A stretch of 64,000 nt of DNA from Prorocentrum cordatum (Eukaryota > Sar > Dinophyceae > Prorocentrales > Prorocentraceae). Under the pieces are notes generated by a model, which was not told where the DNA came from, searched no databases, and was given only the letters and a program-made list of their open reading frames with translations. Shown piece by piece: positions 40,553-52,149 of this stretch. Location of the stretch: contig CAUYUJ010018645.1 of NCBI GenBank assembly GCA_963575745.1, forward strand, positions 110,079 through 174,078. Reading direction: 5' to 3'. Numbering within the stretch: position 1 is the first letter of the stretch; each line of letters opens with the position of its first letter. The position numbers were made by a program, and so were the translations under genes.

Positions 40553-43142
40553 TTCTGCAGGGACAGCGCGAACAACGCCACCGCGTCAATCTGCCCCTCC
40601 GCGCACTCTGCATCAGCGACCAGCTTCCACGCAACAGCCGCCGGGCCCTGCATGGCCAAGAGCTGCGGCACGAGCTCCGGCTGCGCGTCCTCAGCAGCAG
40701 GCCGAGGAGCACCACTGGGTTGCCAGTCGCCCCCAACATCGGGCAAGGTCTCTCCATCCGGACTCGCCTGCTTCTTCTGGAGCGCAATGCTCTGCCGCTG
40801 TAGGGCCAGCATGTCAAAGAAGCTGTCGTCCAGCCGCGTGCCCAGATGCCCCCGCGCGCCGCTGCTGGCTGGCTGCGCAAAGCTCGCCTGCAGCATGCCG
40901 CCGTACGCTCGGCCCAGGTTCTTCAGCTGCTTATCCGCGTAGCTGAGGCGGCTCTTCTGGCTCAAGCGCTGCAGTTGGTCTTGCTGCAGAGCCAGCTCGG
41001 TTGCTCTGGTGTGGTCCCGCAGCGGAAACATGGAAATCTCGGTAATTTCGGCGCCCTCAACTTCCTCCTCTACGTCGCTGCCACCGCCTCCGCCCACGTC
41101 AACGAGCTCCAGCGGGACCCGGCCCTTGGGCCCTTCGGCATCGCTCGCGGAGTCCCCCTTCGCCTCCGGGTGCGCAGCCGCTGCCGGCCGAAGCTTAACC
41201 CGCGCCTCCGCCGCGAGGTCCACGCGCGCCAGCACGTCTCGCGCCACGTACGCGCAGGGCTCCGCCAAGGTGCACTGCTCCCCGTGCCATCGGCAGTGGC
41301 GGTTACTGAAGGCGAGGATGCGCCGGGCCGCCTCCACAGGCATACGCCGCGCCAGCTGGGCTCTTGCGAAGTTCGCTAGGCTGAGGAGCACCGGCTCGCC
41401 CTCCTCGAGGTTCGCCCGGGGTTCTTTCAGCTCGGAGAAGAGGGTCGCGTCCGCGAGCACGAGCCTCTTGCGGGCCAGGCGGCACCTGGAGCCCGCGCGC
41501 GCCGCCGGCACGTGGATCTCCGCGCACCGAAGTCGCCGCGCCCGCTCGAAAGAGCGCGGGCGCACGGCAGGGCAGTCGCAATTCTTCAACACACGGCTGC
41601 ACTGGGCAACACTGCCACAAGCGAGGGGACCCTCGCACGCCCAAGGCGTGAAGAGGAGGGCCTTGAAGAGCGAGTTCTGCTCTGGGTCCTGTGCCCAGGT
41701 CGGGCACTGGAAGCCGTCGATGGTGGGGGCGTCCATCCACGTCAATTGGACCTCCTGCACGCACCGCAGCGCCATGACGCAATGGTTCTCGAAGACGAAG
41801 AATCTCGGCCCAGAAGCTTCACCCAGCTCGGCTTCAGGACTCGGCGGACGTACATCCTGCAGATGTAGTACGGCATGGTCTGCAGGCGAGGGCCCCTGTG
41901 GGCGTAGTCGTCGGCCGTGTTCGCGCTGGCTGCGCACACCTGCATATCCTCGCACTCCGCACCGCCAGCCTGCTCATCACCAGCAGGGGTCTCTCCAGGA
42001 GGCTGAGGAGCACCGCTGGCCCCATCTGCGGAATGCTCTTCCTCGTCCTCGGCGACTGGGATCTGGATGCGGACTGCCTGTGTTGGCACCTGTTCATTCT
42101 GCTGCATCTCGCCCGCACCTTCGAGGTTCAGCAAGCGCTTACACTGCTGGCAGGCCCACTGCAGCTGTCTCGTGAAGAGGCGCACATTGCGGTGCGACTG
42201 GAGGCAGTCGCCGCCTGTGAGGATGAGCAGCGCCACCTCCGTCGTGGAGAGCCAGAAGCACCGGTTCGCCATCGAGGCCAGCCGGATACAGAGTCGCCGA
42301 GCGCGGCGAGCGAAGTCCTCGGTCGCCCGGCGCCGCTTGGCCAGCGCCTGGTCCTCGCCATCAGCGCCGCCCTCACTGAGCACCTTGCGGGCCTCCTCCT
42401 CCCGCCCCTCCTTCTCCTGCTGTTCCAGACGCTGCGCGCCGCCGAGCATGGATTGGAAGAGCGGCGTCATGGATTCCATCATCTCGCCTTGGTACTTGGC
42501 GATGCAGAAGTCCATGGAGAAAGCCTTCTGGAAAGCCGCTTGGAAGCTCCCCACGACCGCCGCATCTTGTGGCTGCAAGGAGCCACAGACGCAGAGCCAC
42601 TTTTTGCCGCCGCGGCGCACTGCGTCTGCCGAGCCCAGGTTCTTCTTCGCGGCCGTCTTCTTGGTGAGCCTCCCGCGCTTGGCCGGCTGAGCAGGGGCGG
42701 GCGCAGGCGGCTCTTCCTGGGCAGGCTGAGCAGCACCACCATCACCCACGTGGATTTTTGCTTTGCTCAGGCCCTGACGAAACGCGCCGACTTCGCACGC
42801 AAAGAAGAGGTCAGCATCAGCGCCCTCGACGATCGTGGCGCACACCCGCCCAAAGTTGGCGCAGTGGGTGCTGGACCTCTTTCTGGACATCATTGGCTGC
42901 TCGAACCCGAAATTAAAGGAGGCGACCGTGAAAGACTCAGGCTGAGGAGTAGCGCGAGCAGGCGCGGCCGCAGACGCGCCTCGGTCCCTCCCCGCAGGCT
43001 GGGAAGCACCGCGGGAGGCCGAAGATGGGGACGAGTCTCGCGGCAAGGCGAAGGCCATTGCAATGTAGACTGCGCAGGACAGGCACATTGTGGCGAGGGG
43101 CATTGGAATGTCGGAGACACGTTCTGGACCAAAGACGGCCAT
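40553..43142 (-). pseudogene. Helitron/PIF1-helicase-family gene, frameshifted and truncated
   Basis: Minus strand from ATG 43142. The first 430 residues include VASFNFGFEQ and LFFACEVGAFRQGL, possibly a diverged endonuclease/exonuclease/phosphatase domain, then YYICRMYVRRVLKPSWVK. Near 41805-41825 the frame shifts and continues FFVFENHCVMALRCVQEVQL, LFKALLFTPWACEGPLACGS, RRLRCAEIHV, RKRLVLADATLFSELKEP, RHCRWHGEQCTLAEPCAYV and AIALQKKQ-type segments to CAEGQIDAVALFALSLQKRF. I associate this series, from memory, with dinoflagellate proteins in which a PIF1-type helicase follows at once. Here coding ends at about 40553 in AT-rich repeat sequence, and no Walker motif is found. Confidence 0.65.
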
Positions 43143-43241
43143 CAGAGGCAGAGGGGAAATTGGATTGTATTAAAAGTGCGGGAGGCTTCGAATGCCTCAC
43201 TAATAGCGCTAAGAACACATGGGCGGCAAGCAAACGGTAGC

Positions 43242-43420
43242 CCGAGAATGGAGGTCTGGGAACTCGATGAACACAAAGTTTCCTACAGTTGGATCCGGGC
43301 ATTCAAAATGTATCCTTGGAATGAAGTTATGGGAACTATGTGGCCCGGGAATGGAGTTCTGGGAACTCGACGAACACGAAGTGGCCTACAGTTGGATCTG
43401 GGCATTAAAAATGTGGCCCT
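43242..43420. repeat. Two ~107-bp tandem units before the TAC tract
   Basis: Two diverged copies of a unit beginning GAATGGAG.TCTGGGAACTCGA and ending TACAGTTGGATC.GGGCAT start near 43242 and 43349. Confidence 0.65.
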
Positions 43421-43422
43421 CC

Positions 43423-43468
<46 letters not shown>

Positions 43469-43469
43469 G

Positions 43470-43530
<61 letters not shown>

Positions 43531-43571
43531 TACTACTACTACTACTACTACTACGACTACGACTACTTACT

Positions 43572-43618
<47 letters not shown>

Positions 43619-43619
43619 A

Positions 43620-43665
<46 letters not shown>

Positions 43666-43838
43666 TACGACGACTACGACTACGACTACGACTACGACTA
43701 CGACTACAATACAATACTACCACTACACTTTACGCTACGACTTACTACTACTACTACTACTCTCTACTCTACTACTACTACTACTACTACTACTTGCTAC
43801 TACTACACTACTGCTACTATACTACTACTAATACTAAA
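43423..43838. repeat. (TAC)n microsatellite, about 0.4 kb, interrupted
   Basis: CTACTACTAC for most of its length, with (CGACTA)n and TTACTT interruptions. Poly-Tyr, poly-Leu and poly-Thr frames are artefacts. Confidence 0.95.
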
Positions 43839-44399
43839 ATTCCCCAAAGGGGTCGTCGGAGACGCCCAAAGGGCGTTGAAGTCCGAGGAGGAGAGGAGAA
43901 GGAAAGGACGGAGAGGGAGGGCTCGGAGGCCCCTGGAGGGATGTGCCCATCCGACGGAACGGCGCGCCCCCCTCCCCGTCGTGAAAACGAAGCACCAGCC
44001 GTGGCAGCGACCCCCCCCCCCACCCCCCCCCCCCGCGACCTGCGTGGACCACCCAAGCCAGCGGGGAGCGTCATAGGGGGCGGGGGTTCTGACGTCGATG
44101 AAAGAAGAAGGAGGAGAGCGGGAGGCAAGGAACAGGCAGACGAAAGCCCTTTTAGGCTTTACCCGGCGTGTGGGCATGCCCTTTTTGGCTGTTGCGGGGG
44201 CAAGCCCGCGCGGTCGCCCGCGGGCGACAGGGCGCCCTGGCCCTCTTCGCGAGCGCGCAGGCGCGTGGCGTACTTCATGCGCACGATTGCCCGCTGAAGC
44301 GCCCCGCGGCACGACAGCGACGGTAAAAAGACAAATTCGGTGACGCTGGAGCCCGCAATGCGACGAGGAAGCTACAGATGCAGCTTCTGCGACACTGGA
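43839..44399. other. Unassigned GC-rich stretch
   Basis: GC-rich with a C-run near 44015-44035. No repeat family or gene could be supported. Confidence 0.4.
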
Positions 44400-44665
44400 G
44401 CTCCACAGGACAAGTCAGCTCAGCCTGCCTCAGCCTCAGCCTGCAACAGCCTCAGTCTCAGCCTCAGCCTGCGTCAGTCTCAGCCTGCTGCGCTCCCGCA
44501 TACCCCTTCGGCCTCAGCCTGCCTCAGCCTCAGCCTCAGCCTCAGCCTGCCTCAGCCTCAGCCTGCTGCGCTCCCGCATACTCCTGCGGCATCAGCCTGC
44601 ATCAGCCTCAGCCTGCATCAGCCTCAGCCTCAGCCTCATCCTCAGCCTGCCTCAGCCTCAGCCGC
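44400..44665. repeat. CAGCCT hexamer repeat
   Basis: Repeats of CAGCCT, variably spaced as CAGCCTCAGCCTGC. Low complexity; no gene. Confidence 0.85.
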
Positions 44666-44667
44666 AC

Positions 44668-44980
44668 CTCCGATGGCGCCGAGGTGGCTCCCGTGCGTAC
44701 CTGCACCCACGGAACTCACCTCCGATGGCGCCGAGGTGGCTCCCGTGCGTACCTGCGCGCACGGAACGCTTCTCCGATGGCGCCGAGGTGGTTCCCGCGC
44801 GTACCTGCACGCACGGAACGCACCTCCGATGGCGCCGAGGTGGCTGCCGTGCGTACCTGCACGCACGGAACGCACCTCCGATGGCGCCGAGGTGGCTCCC
44901 GTGCGTGCCTGCACGCACGGAACGCACCTCCGATGGCGCCGAGGTGGCCCCCGTGCGTACCTGCGCGCACGGAATGAGAT
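44668..44980. repeat. 52-bp tandem repeat, six copies
   Basis: Units starting CTCCGATGGCGCCGAGGTGG begin at 44668, 44720, 44772, 44824, 44876 and 44928, a strict 52-bp period. Because 52 is not a multiple of three, all frames cycle; the long frames on both strands are artefacts. Confidence 0.95.
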
Positions 44981-45171
44981 CCGCCGGATTCTCCAGTTTC
45001 TTTCCCAACCCTCCTGCGTTGGGTACTCGTTTTGAATAGAGCACTGCGGTCTCCACCTTCCTTCCTTCCTTCCCGCCTCCCGCCTCCTCCCGCCTTGCGA
45101 CCTGTGAAACTGTCGCCACTTTCGGGGGTTGCTGGGGGGCCGAGCGGAGTGACGCCGACCCGGGAAGCGGG

Positions 45172-45574
45172 CCCGGCGCGAAACCCGGCGCGCCGGTCCG
45201 GGTCCAGGATCCTGCGCCGGTCCTGGGTCCCGGGACCGATAAACCTCGCGCGCCCCTCTTGAGACTCTCCTGAAGCCCATTTTGGTTTCTCTGGGACCCC
45301 TCTTGGAACCCTCGTAAGGCCTGGTTGGAAATCTCTTGGAGCCAGAAGAGCCGACCCAGACAGTGTGAGAGAGCTCTCGAGGGGCACCAGGAGTGGGACA
45401 AGAGAACACCAAGAGGGCTCCAGGAGGAGCGCGCCAGGTCTCATCGAGAACAGCGGTTCGATGAGACCTGGGCCTCCTTCTCTTAGAGCCCTCTTCAGGC
45501 TATCTTGAAGCCCCTTAAGGGCTCTCTATTAGCCCCTAGACGGGGCCAGGACAGGGTGGGCCGGTCCTCGAGGA
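45172..45574 (+). repeat. Dispersed 0.4-kb repeat, copy 2, plus a diverged tandem copy
   Basis: Matches 29000-29395 with few substitutions. The hairpin is at 45434-45471. A more diverged relative follows to about 45768 with its own hairpin (AGGTCTCATCGA...TCGATGAGACC, about 45626-45659). Confidence 0.85.
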
Positions 45575-45768
45575 GCCCCGGAGGGAGCCAAGATGGCCCC
45601 AAGAGGGCTCCAAGAGGAGCGCGATAGGTCTCATCGAAAACGGCTGTTCGATGAGACCCATAGCGCACCTCTTGGAGCCTTCTTGGGGCCCTTTTGGAGC
45701 TCTCTGGTGGCTCTCTTGGAGTCCCAGAACGGAAAGCGCACGAAAAGGAGAAAGAGAAAGAAGAGGAT

Positions 45769-46498
<730 letters not shown>

Positions 46499-46849
46499 TA
46501 CCACTACTACCAGTACTCCAGCTGCTATCGCGGCGTCAACTGGTAGTTCTCCATCCACACCCTCGAACCGCACAGAGAGGAGAGAGGAGATGGAGGGAGA
46601 CAGAAGATGGGGGCCCCAAGATCCTCGCGTCGCCCACAAAACACAGCCCCGAGCTCTGACCCGTTTTCGGACTCAGGGGAGTCCTCTGCGGGCCCCAGGC
46701 TCATCAAAAACAAAGAAACTGAGGGGGGGCGCGAGGAAGGATGAGAGGGAGCAGGGAGAAGAAAAAGAAAACGAGAAATCCGCCGATCCGGCGTGTGAGT
46801 TCCTGAGAGCGCGGGCTTGAGCTCGCTCTAGCTTCGCTCTGGCGAGGAG

Positions 46850-47260
46850 GGGGGGGCTGACGCGAGCTGACGCGGGCTGACGCGAGCTGACGCGGGCTGA
46901 CGCGAGCTGACGCGGGCTGGCGCGGGCTGACGTTTTTCCGGCCCCCGGGCCCGGGATCCGGGACCCGGGCGCGCCCCTGGGAAGGGGGGGGGGGCTGACG
47001 CGAGCTGACGCGGGCTGACGCGAGCTGACGCGGTCTGACGCGGGCTGACGTTTTTCCGGCCTCCGGGCCGGGGATCCGGGACCAGGGCGCGCTCCTGGGA
47101 GGGAGAGGGGGGAGGGAGGGCTGACGCGAGCTGACGCGGGCTGACGCGAGCTGACGCGGGCTGACGCGGGCTGACGTTTTTCCAGCCCCCGGGCCCGGGC
47201 CCGGGGACCGGCGCACCCGGGAGCGGCGCGAGACCCGGGACCCGGGACCGGCGCCGGTCT
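46850..47260. repeat. CTGACGCGGG arrays and GC satellite
   Basis: Three blocks of an 11-bp unit CTGACGCGRGC (about 46856-46935, 46996-47050, 47120-47178). They are separated by a repeated CGTTTTTCCGGCCCCCGGGC spacer and followed by GGGACCC/GGCGC satellite to about 47260. It is a higher-order repeat of about 125-140 bp. Confidence 0.85.
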
Positions 47261-47394
47261 CAGGCAGACACACGGACACGCAATCCTCGAAGTCGCCCAG
47301 CCTCCACCGCCCACCGACGAGGCCGGCGCCGCCAAGGTCGCGCTGGCCCCCCAGAATCGTCGGCAGCGGCGGCCACTCCCGCACAAAGATGCTC

Positions 47395-47880
47395 ACGCCC
47401 ACACGCAAACACCCGCACACACACGCACGCAAACACTCACGCAGACACAGACACACGCACACGCACACACACACACACACATACACACGCAAACGCACAC
47501 CAGCGAACACGCATGCCAGACACAGACACACAGACACGCTGACACACAGACACACAGACCAGACACACAGAAACACGGACACACAGACGTAAGAAACACA
47601 GACACACAGACACACAGACACACAGACACAAAGACACACAGGCACACAAGCACACGATCACACAGACACACGGACACACGGACACACAAGCGCACACACA
47701 CACAGACACATATACACACAGACACACAGACACGCAGACACACAGACACACAGACACACAGACGCACCGACACACATACACACAGGCACAAAGGCACACA
47801 GGCACACTGACACACGGGCACACAGACACACAGACAAAGACACAGGACACTCAAACACACAGACACACAGCCACACAGAG
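47395..47880. repeat. (GACACACA)n microsatellite, left of LINE2
   Basis: ACACAGACACACAGAC-type repeat of about 0.49 kb. The same type recurs at 53655-53965 on the other side of LINE2. Confidence 0.95.
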
Positions 47881-47953
47881 ACCCCTCCCTCCCCCGCGAC
47901 CCCCATGCGGCCCTCTACGCACCCCGCCCCCCGCCACTCCCGCTGGCGCTCCG

Positions 47954-47965
47954 GAGGGGGGAGGC
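47954..47965. repeat. Candidate target-site duplication of LINE2 (left)
   Basis: GAGGGGGGAGGC, repeated at 53542-53553. Confidence 0.55.
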
Positions 47966-48189
47966 TGGCTGGCTGGCAACGACTCTCACGGGCCTGACGG
48001 CCCAGTCGCAGTGTCCGTCTCGGCAGAGACTCTTATTTGCATGATCATGCGAGTCAAAACCGTGCCAAGCACACGGACAGATGACAAGAGCGAAGCTCAT
48101 GAGATATCATCCGCGTCAAACACGCGGGCAGTACACGAGAAACCAAACTCTTATTCATCCGTGTGAGCACAATCTTTCACAATCCACGA

Positions 48190-51100
48190 TCAAGTAAAGT
48201 AAGACTCAAACTCACCAAGCAAACGAACGATGTTGTGTACCGTACACTCTGCTGCGGATAATTCAGCCTGTGTGACTGTGCTCTCCGACGGAATCAACCA
48301 TGCTTTTTCCCAGACGAGTTGCCAGGACACGGTCGAAAACTTTCCTTCGATCCTGTCGGACCTGGATATGAACGCCGCCTCGAGCCATGCACCACATCCT
48401 ACTCCATCCTCAGATTTACCGCCATCGAAGGACCCCCTCAATGCGATAGGTGTTATATGTCCATGTGTGTGTGTCATGCAAAAAGAGCGCTTCCATTCGT
48501 GTGATCTGCCCTCGCGGGCATCATGTGTGAGTCGATCCGCATGCTCATTTACTTCCCGAAACTCATGCTTAAAAGGATCCCTGCCATTCGAAGGTGCCCG
48601 AACTCCATAGATCTCCGTCAGACCGCTCATGATGTCAATGATATAGCCTATTCTTTTTCGATACGTGTAGTCAGTTATCGCCCACCTCCCTAGGAGCCAA
48701 GATATGACAAGAAGAGAATCCCCACAGATCTCCACTCCAAAACCATGTGTTTTGAAATCCCATTCTGTTGCTTTCATGTTTGTTATTGCTAAACGTCTGG
48801 CGATGATTTCATTCTGGACCTCCTCCTCCTTCCTCCTTCGTTTACGTGTTGCCTCATTTCCACCCTCCTCTTCCATATCATACACAGTACGTCTCCCTCC
48901 TGATCCTTTAACATTTGATTGGAACAAGCTGAACTTCTCCTCACCCACCGTAGATATTGCAAACTCTCTCCAGCTATCAGGCTGGAAATCTCTCCACCAC
49001 TGATCACCCCAATATTTTTCGAAAGGATAGTGCCATGTATGTAGACCCGTCGCGTCAATCCCTCTTTTCCTTTTGCGGTAGCTTCCCTCCTCTGACCGTT
49101 TTCTTTTTGAGTTATATCTGTGCATGATATCCCCAAAATTCTGCCGCCATTCATCATATCGGATTCCGTATGCAAGCATTGCCAACCTTGAGTCCCTCCA
49201 TGCTCTGTCACTCTGCGGCATGTCATGAGGTAGATATTTTGCAAACGACACCACATCCAATGCAAGCAACCACTGACGATACAAGAATTTTTGCACCAGC
49301 GACTGATACCCATGATCATGAAAAGCTTTCCTACATCGGCTGTACTTCCGATGTGTATACTCGTCCCACGGCTCATCAGGAAGATGTCTCGTTCTCAATA
49401 TTCTGAGCAAGCACTCTCCCTCAAACACATGAAGTCTCTCAATCGAACTTTCATCTGCTGCTACTCCATCTAATCCATACAATACTGTCGACTGAACAAG
49501 CTGTTGATATCTAGAATACTTTTCCCCCAATGGTATACATCTGCTGGTATAGAACTTGATGTCAACATAGAAGGCCTGTCTTCCTTTGTCCAATCTGTAC
49601 GCTACATCCGCATGATATCGAGGAAATATAGCCGGAATACAGACTCCTAGGAGATGAACCTCAGCCCTTCTGCGAAATCTCAATTCACGTTCTGGGTCCT
49701 GAAATCCTTTGATCACCAGGTCCATGGTCGGAACGATGTGTTCATTCTCATCATACTCTAGAGGTTCACCGAAAACTAAATACTCCAGAGACGCCTCTTT
49801 CCATCGCATACTGTATTTCTCAAGTGAGTGTGTCATTGCCAGCATCATCTGAGCCAAATCCGACGCCGAGTTCGCCAGGACAACGATGTTATCAGCCCAT
49901 AAGGCATGATTCAAGTAAATCGACACCGTTTCGACGCTCCCGTTTTCGTCCCTCGCACTCGCTCGAAACTCGACCCTATACCCCAACTTCTGTTCATCCC
50001 ATTTCTCGAACAGTTCCCCCCACATCGCCACGGCAATACAATTAAAGGCAAACGGTCCTTCAGGTCCACCCGTACGTATACAGCGATCCCAGGACACCTT
50101 TGAGAACTGCTCGAAGTCGAGATTCTCACACGAGATCTCCACATCACTATAAACCAGGGACTCAATCATCGCATGTTGGATAACATATGGCATACTACAA
50201 TATGCCATGGCAGAACTGAAGTTAGCAACCGTACAATGATCAAAAGCTTGATAAACATCTGCGAGAGCAACATGTAATTGATCATCTGCGTGCTGATATT
50301 TGCTAGCATGTTGACCTAAGTGTTTCAATGCAGTCGTAATCTCATATGGCCTCCGTCCTTTCACAAATCCATACACACCAAATCTCCGAAACATCCCCAC
50401 CTCCTCCATATAATCCTCCGCTAACTTGACCACACACATAGAATAAAGTTTAGATAACGCGTTTTGAATACACAGTAGTCTCGTTTCCTTTGCATCCGTG
50501 GTGTTTTGACTTTTAGGCATCACACTCACTATGATCTCCCTCCAGCAATCAGGGCACGGAATCTGTCTATGAAATACAGCCTCGAATATCCTTCGCACCT
50601 CTCTCAACGTTTTCCACGACAATCGAAGGAGCATCTCTGCAGGCACTCCATCAGTCCCCGTCGCGCGGTTACGCTGCATTCTTCCCCTGCAGCAAAGCAT
50701 ATTCGCCAGCGTGATGGTGCATGGTGGAGCCTCCAGCTCCGCAGCTTGTCTGAGAGACTGCAGCACCTCTAGATTGGCAACACGAGTCTGGGCACACGAT
50801 ACCTTATTCTTGAGCATATGCCAGATAACTTTGTTCCATATCTCTCTATCCTCCACTCCTTCCAGGTTATAGAGACGGTTTCTCTTCCTTTTCCTTGACG
50901 GTGGTAATTCATACTCCAAACGAAGACGGCGGTATAGACGGCGATAGCCATTCAAAACTTTTGTGATCTGTTTTCTTTCTGGCCCAGGTGGGGTTCCCCT
51001 ACGGAGTTCAATCAACCTCTGGAGTCTATAAGGGCGCACAGGCTGTTTAATACCATTGTCATCTCTTGTCTTATATTCCACCTCATCCCGAGTAAAGCTC

Positions 51101-52149
51101 GATTTGATCTGTCGTGACAAACAGCTGGCCCCCAGAGGATTACCACTTACTGAGGAACACCTGGCATTGTCAACAAACGAGTCCATCGAAGCTCTCGCGA
51201 TCATCTCATCCGTGAACGTGTTTGGCTCATATCCCACATAGCTTTTATCACGGGGTTTAGCGGAGAAACGGGGACAATGGACGACAGGGGAACGAACACA
51301 AACTTCCAAGAGTTTATGATCACTCAGACGGGATCGCTGAGTCTTCCCTCCTCTATGCAAACGAAAGGATGCCTTACATTCAATAATTTCCCAACCATGA
51401 GGGACCAGAACATAATCTAATACTCGTGGCCGCAGCTCTGGTGCTCTAGCAAGGCGACAGTGTGCTCGCGCGTAGCTCTCCCACGTCACTGCACGGTCGC
51501 CGAAAGTGTTGGCAGCACAGAGCCCGTACGATTGCATAAAGCATTCCAGCGCATGCCTCATCCTCCATCTGTCGTTCTCCCTCCTCCTCTCCGCCGTGCT
51601 GTCGCCTCCTTCCTCCTTTCCATCCACACCACTTCCTGTCATAATATATTCAACTCCTCGATGAACTCCCGTACTCCTCCCCACCAATTCCACATTAGCA
51701 TCCACGCAAACAATGATGCAGGCACCTGGCAGCTTCGTGGCAACCATCTCCCTGAGGACCATATTGAGGTTGGTCAGGGTTTGCTGCCACATATCAAAAG
51801 CATTCGGGATCGAAACATCTGGAAGGTACATGCTGGTGATCACCAGCCTCGAAGTAGCAGTCTTGAAGCCTCCTACGACGAAACGAGGATACGAGCATAC
51901 GAATTCTTTGATACAACATTTCCATGCATTGTCGAACACTAGGGCAGCTTTCCCACATGATGAAACTCTCTGGTCCCATCCTAGACGTGCAATCTCGGCT
52001 CTGGGAAGAAAATCACTCTCTTGCAATGCGAACAAGCCTCCGTGACAGCTACGAAGTTGTCCCAAAATCTCAGCTCCTCTACAGTTCCTCACTCCTGCCT
52101 TCTGGATATTCCAAGAAATGATAGTCAGGTTTTTCCGTCGAGCACGTCC
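48190..52149 (-). CDS. LINE2 ORF2: endonuclease, reverse transcriptase, RNase H-like
   Basis: Open from the codon after the ORF1 TGA (52150-52152) to TGA 48190. There is no ATG before the endonuclease; GTG 52092 is the first alternative start. Endonuclease: LTIISWNIQKAG, FALQESDF, CVDANVELVG, RVLDYVLVPHG, RLSDHKLLEV. RT: GTDGVPAEMLLRL, motif A VALADVYQAFDH (about residue 610), motif B RTGGPEGPFAFNC, motif C HALWADNIVVLAN (about 731; Asn for the second Asp). Near the C-terminus: CGDSLLVISWLLGRW (about 1120), EVNEHADRLTHDAREG (about 1180), RGSFDGGKSEDGVGCGAWLE (about 1225) and TVTQAELSAAE (about 1275). These are RNase H motifs in permuted order. It would copy LINE RNA into a nicked target. Confidence 0.85.
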   Translation of the reverse strand, partial: GRARRKNLTIISWNIQKAGVRNCRGAEILGQLRSCHGGLFALQESDFLPRAEIARLGWDQRVSSCGKAALVFDNAWKCCIKEFVCSYPRFVVGGFKTATSRLVITSMYLPDVSIPNAFDMWQQTLTNLNMVLREMVATKLPGACIIVCVDANVELVGRSTGVHRGVEYIMTGSGVDGKEEGGDSTAERRRENDRWRMRHALECFMQSYGLCAANTFGDRAVTWESYARAHCRLARAPELRPRVLDYVLVPHGWEIIECKASFRLHRGGKTQRSRLSDHKLLEVCVRSPVVHCPRFSAKPRDKSYVGYEPNTFTDEMIARASMDSFVDNARCSSVSGNPLGASCLSRQIKSSFTRDEVEYKTRDDNGIKQPVRPYRLQRLIELRRGTPPGPERKQITKVLNGYRRLYRRLRLEYELPPSRKRKRNRLYNLEGVEDREIWNKVIWHMLKNKVSCAQTRVANLEVLQSLRQAAELEAPPCTITLANMLCCRGRMQRNRATGTDGVPAEMLLRLSWKTLREVRRIFEAVFHRQIPCPDCWREIIVSVMPKSQNTTDAKETRLLCIQNALSKLYSMCVVKLAEDYMEEVGMFRRFGVYGFVKGRRPYEITTALKHLGQHASKYQHADDQLHVALADVYQAFDHCTVANFSSAMAYCSMPYVIQHAMIESLVYSDVEISCENLDFEQFSKVSWDRCIRTGGPEGPFAFNCIAVAMWGELFEKWDEQKLGYRVEFRASARDENGSVETVSIYLNHALWADNIVVLANSASDLAQMMLAMTHSLEKYSMRWKEASLEYLVFGEPLEYDENEHIVPTMDLVIKGFQDPERELRFRRRAEVHLLGVCIPAIFPRYHADVAYRLDKGRQAFYVDIKFYTSRCIPLGEKYSRYQQLVQSTVLYGLDGVAADESSIERLHVFEGECLLRILRTRHLPDEPWDEYTHRKYSRCRKAFHDHGYQSLVQKFLYRQWLLALDVVSFAKYLPHDMPQSDRAWRDSRLAMLAYGIRYDEWRQNFGDIMHRYNSKRKRSEEGSYRKRKRGIDATGLHTWHYPFEKYWGDQWWRDFQPDSWREFAISTVGEEKFSLFQSNVKGSGGRRTVYDMEEEGGNEATRKRRRKEEEVQNEIIARRLAITNMKATEWDFKTHGFGVEICGDSLLVISWLLGRWAITDYTYRKRIGYIIDIMSGLTEIYGVRAPSNGRDPFKHEFREVNEHADRLTHDAREGRSHEWKRSFCMTHTHGHITPIALRGSFDGGKSEDGVGCGAWLEAAFISRSDRIEGKFSTVSWQLVWEKAWLIPSESTVTQAELSAAECTVHNIVRLLGEFESYFT

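Noticed and set aside
47393-47866. Cys/Val-rich frames at 47.4-47.9 and 53.4-54.0 kb
   Set aside because: Reverse-strand translations of the (GACACACA)n microsatellite.
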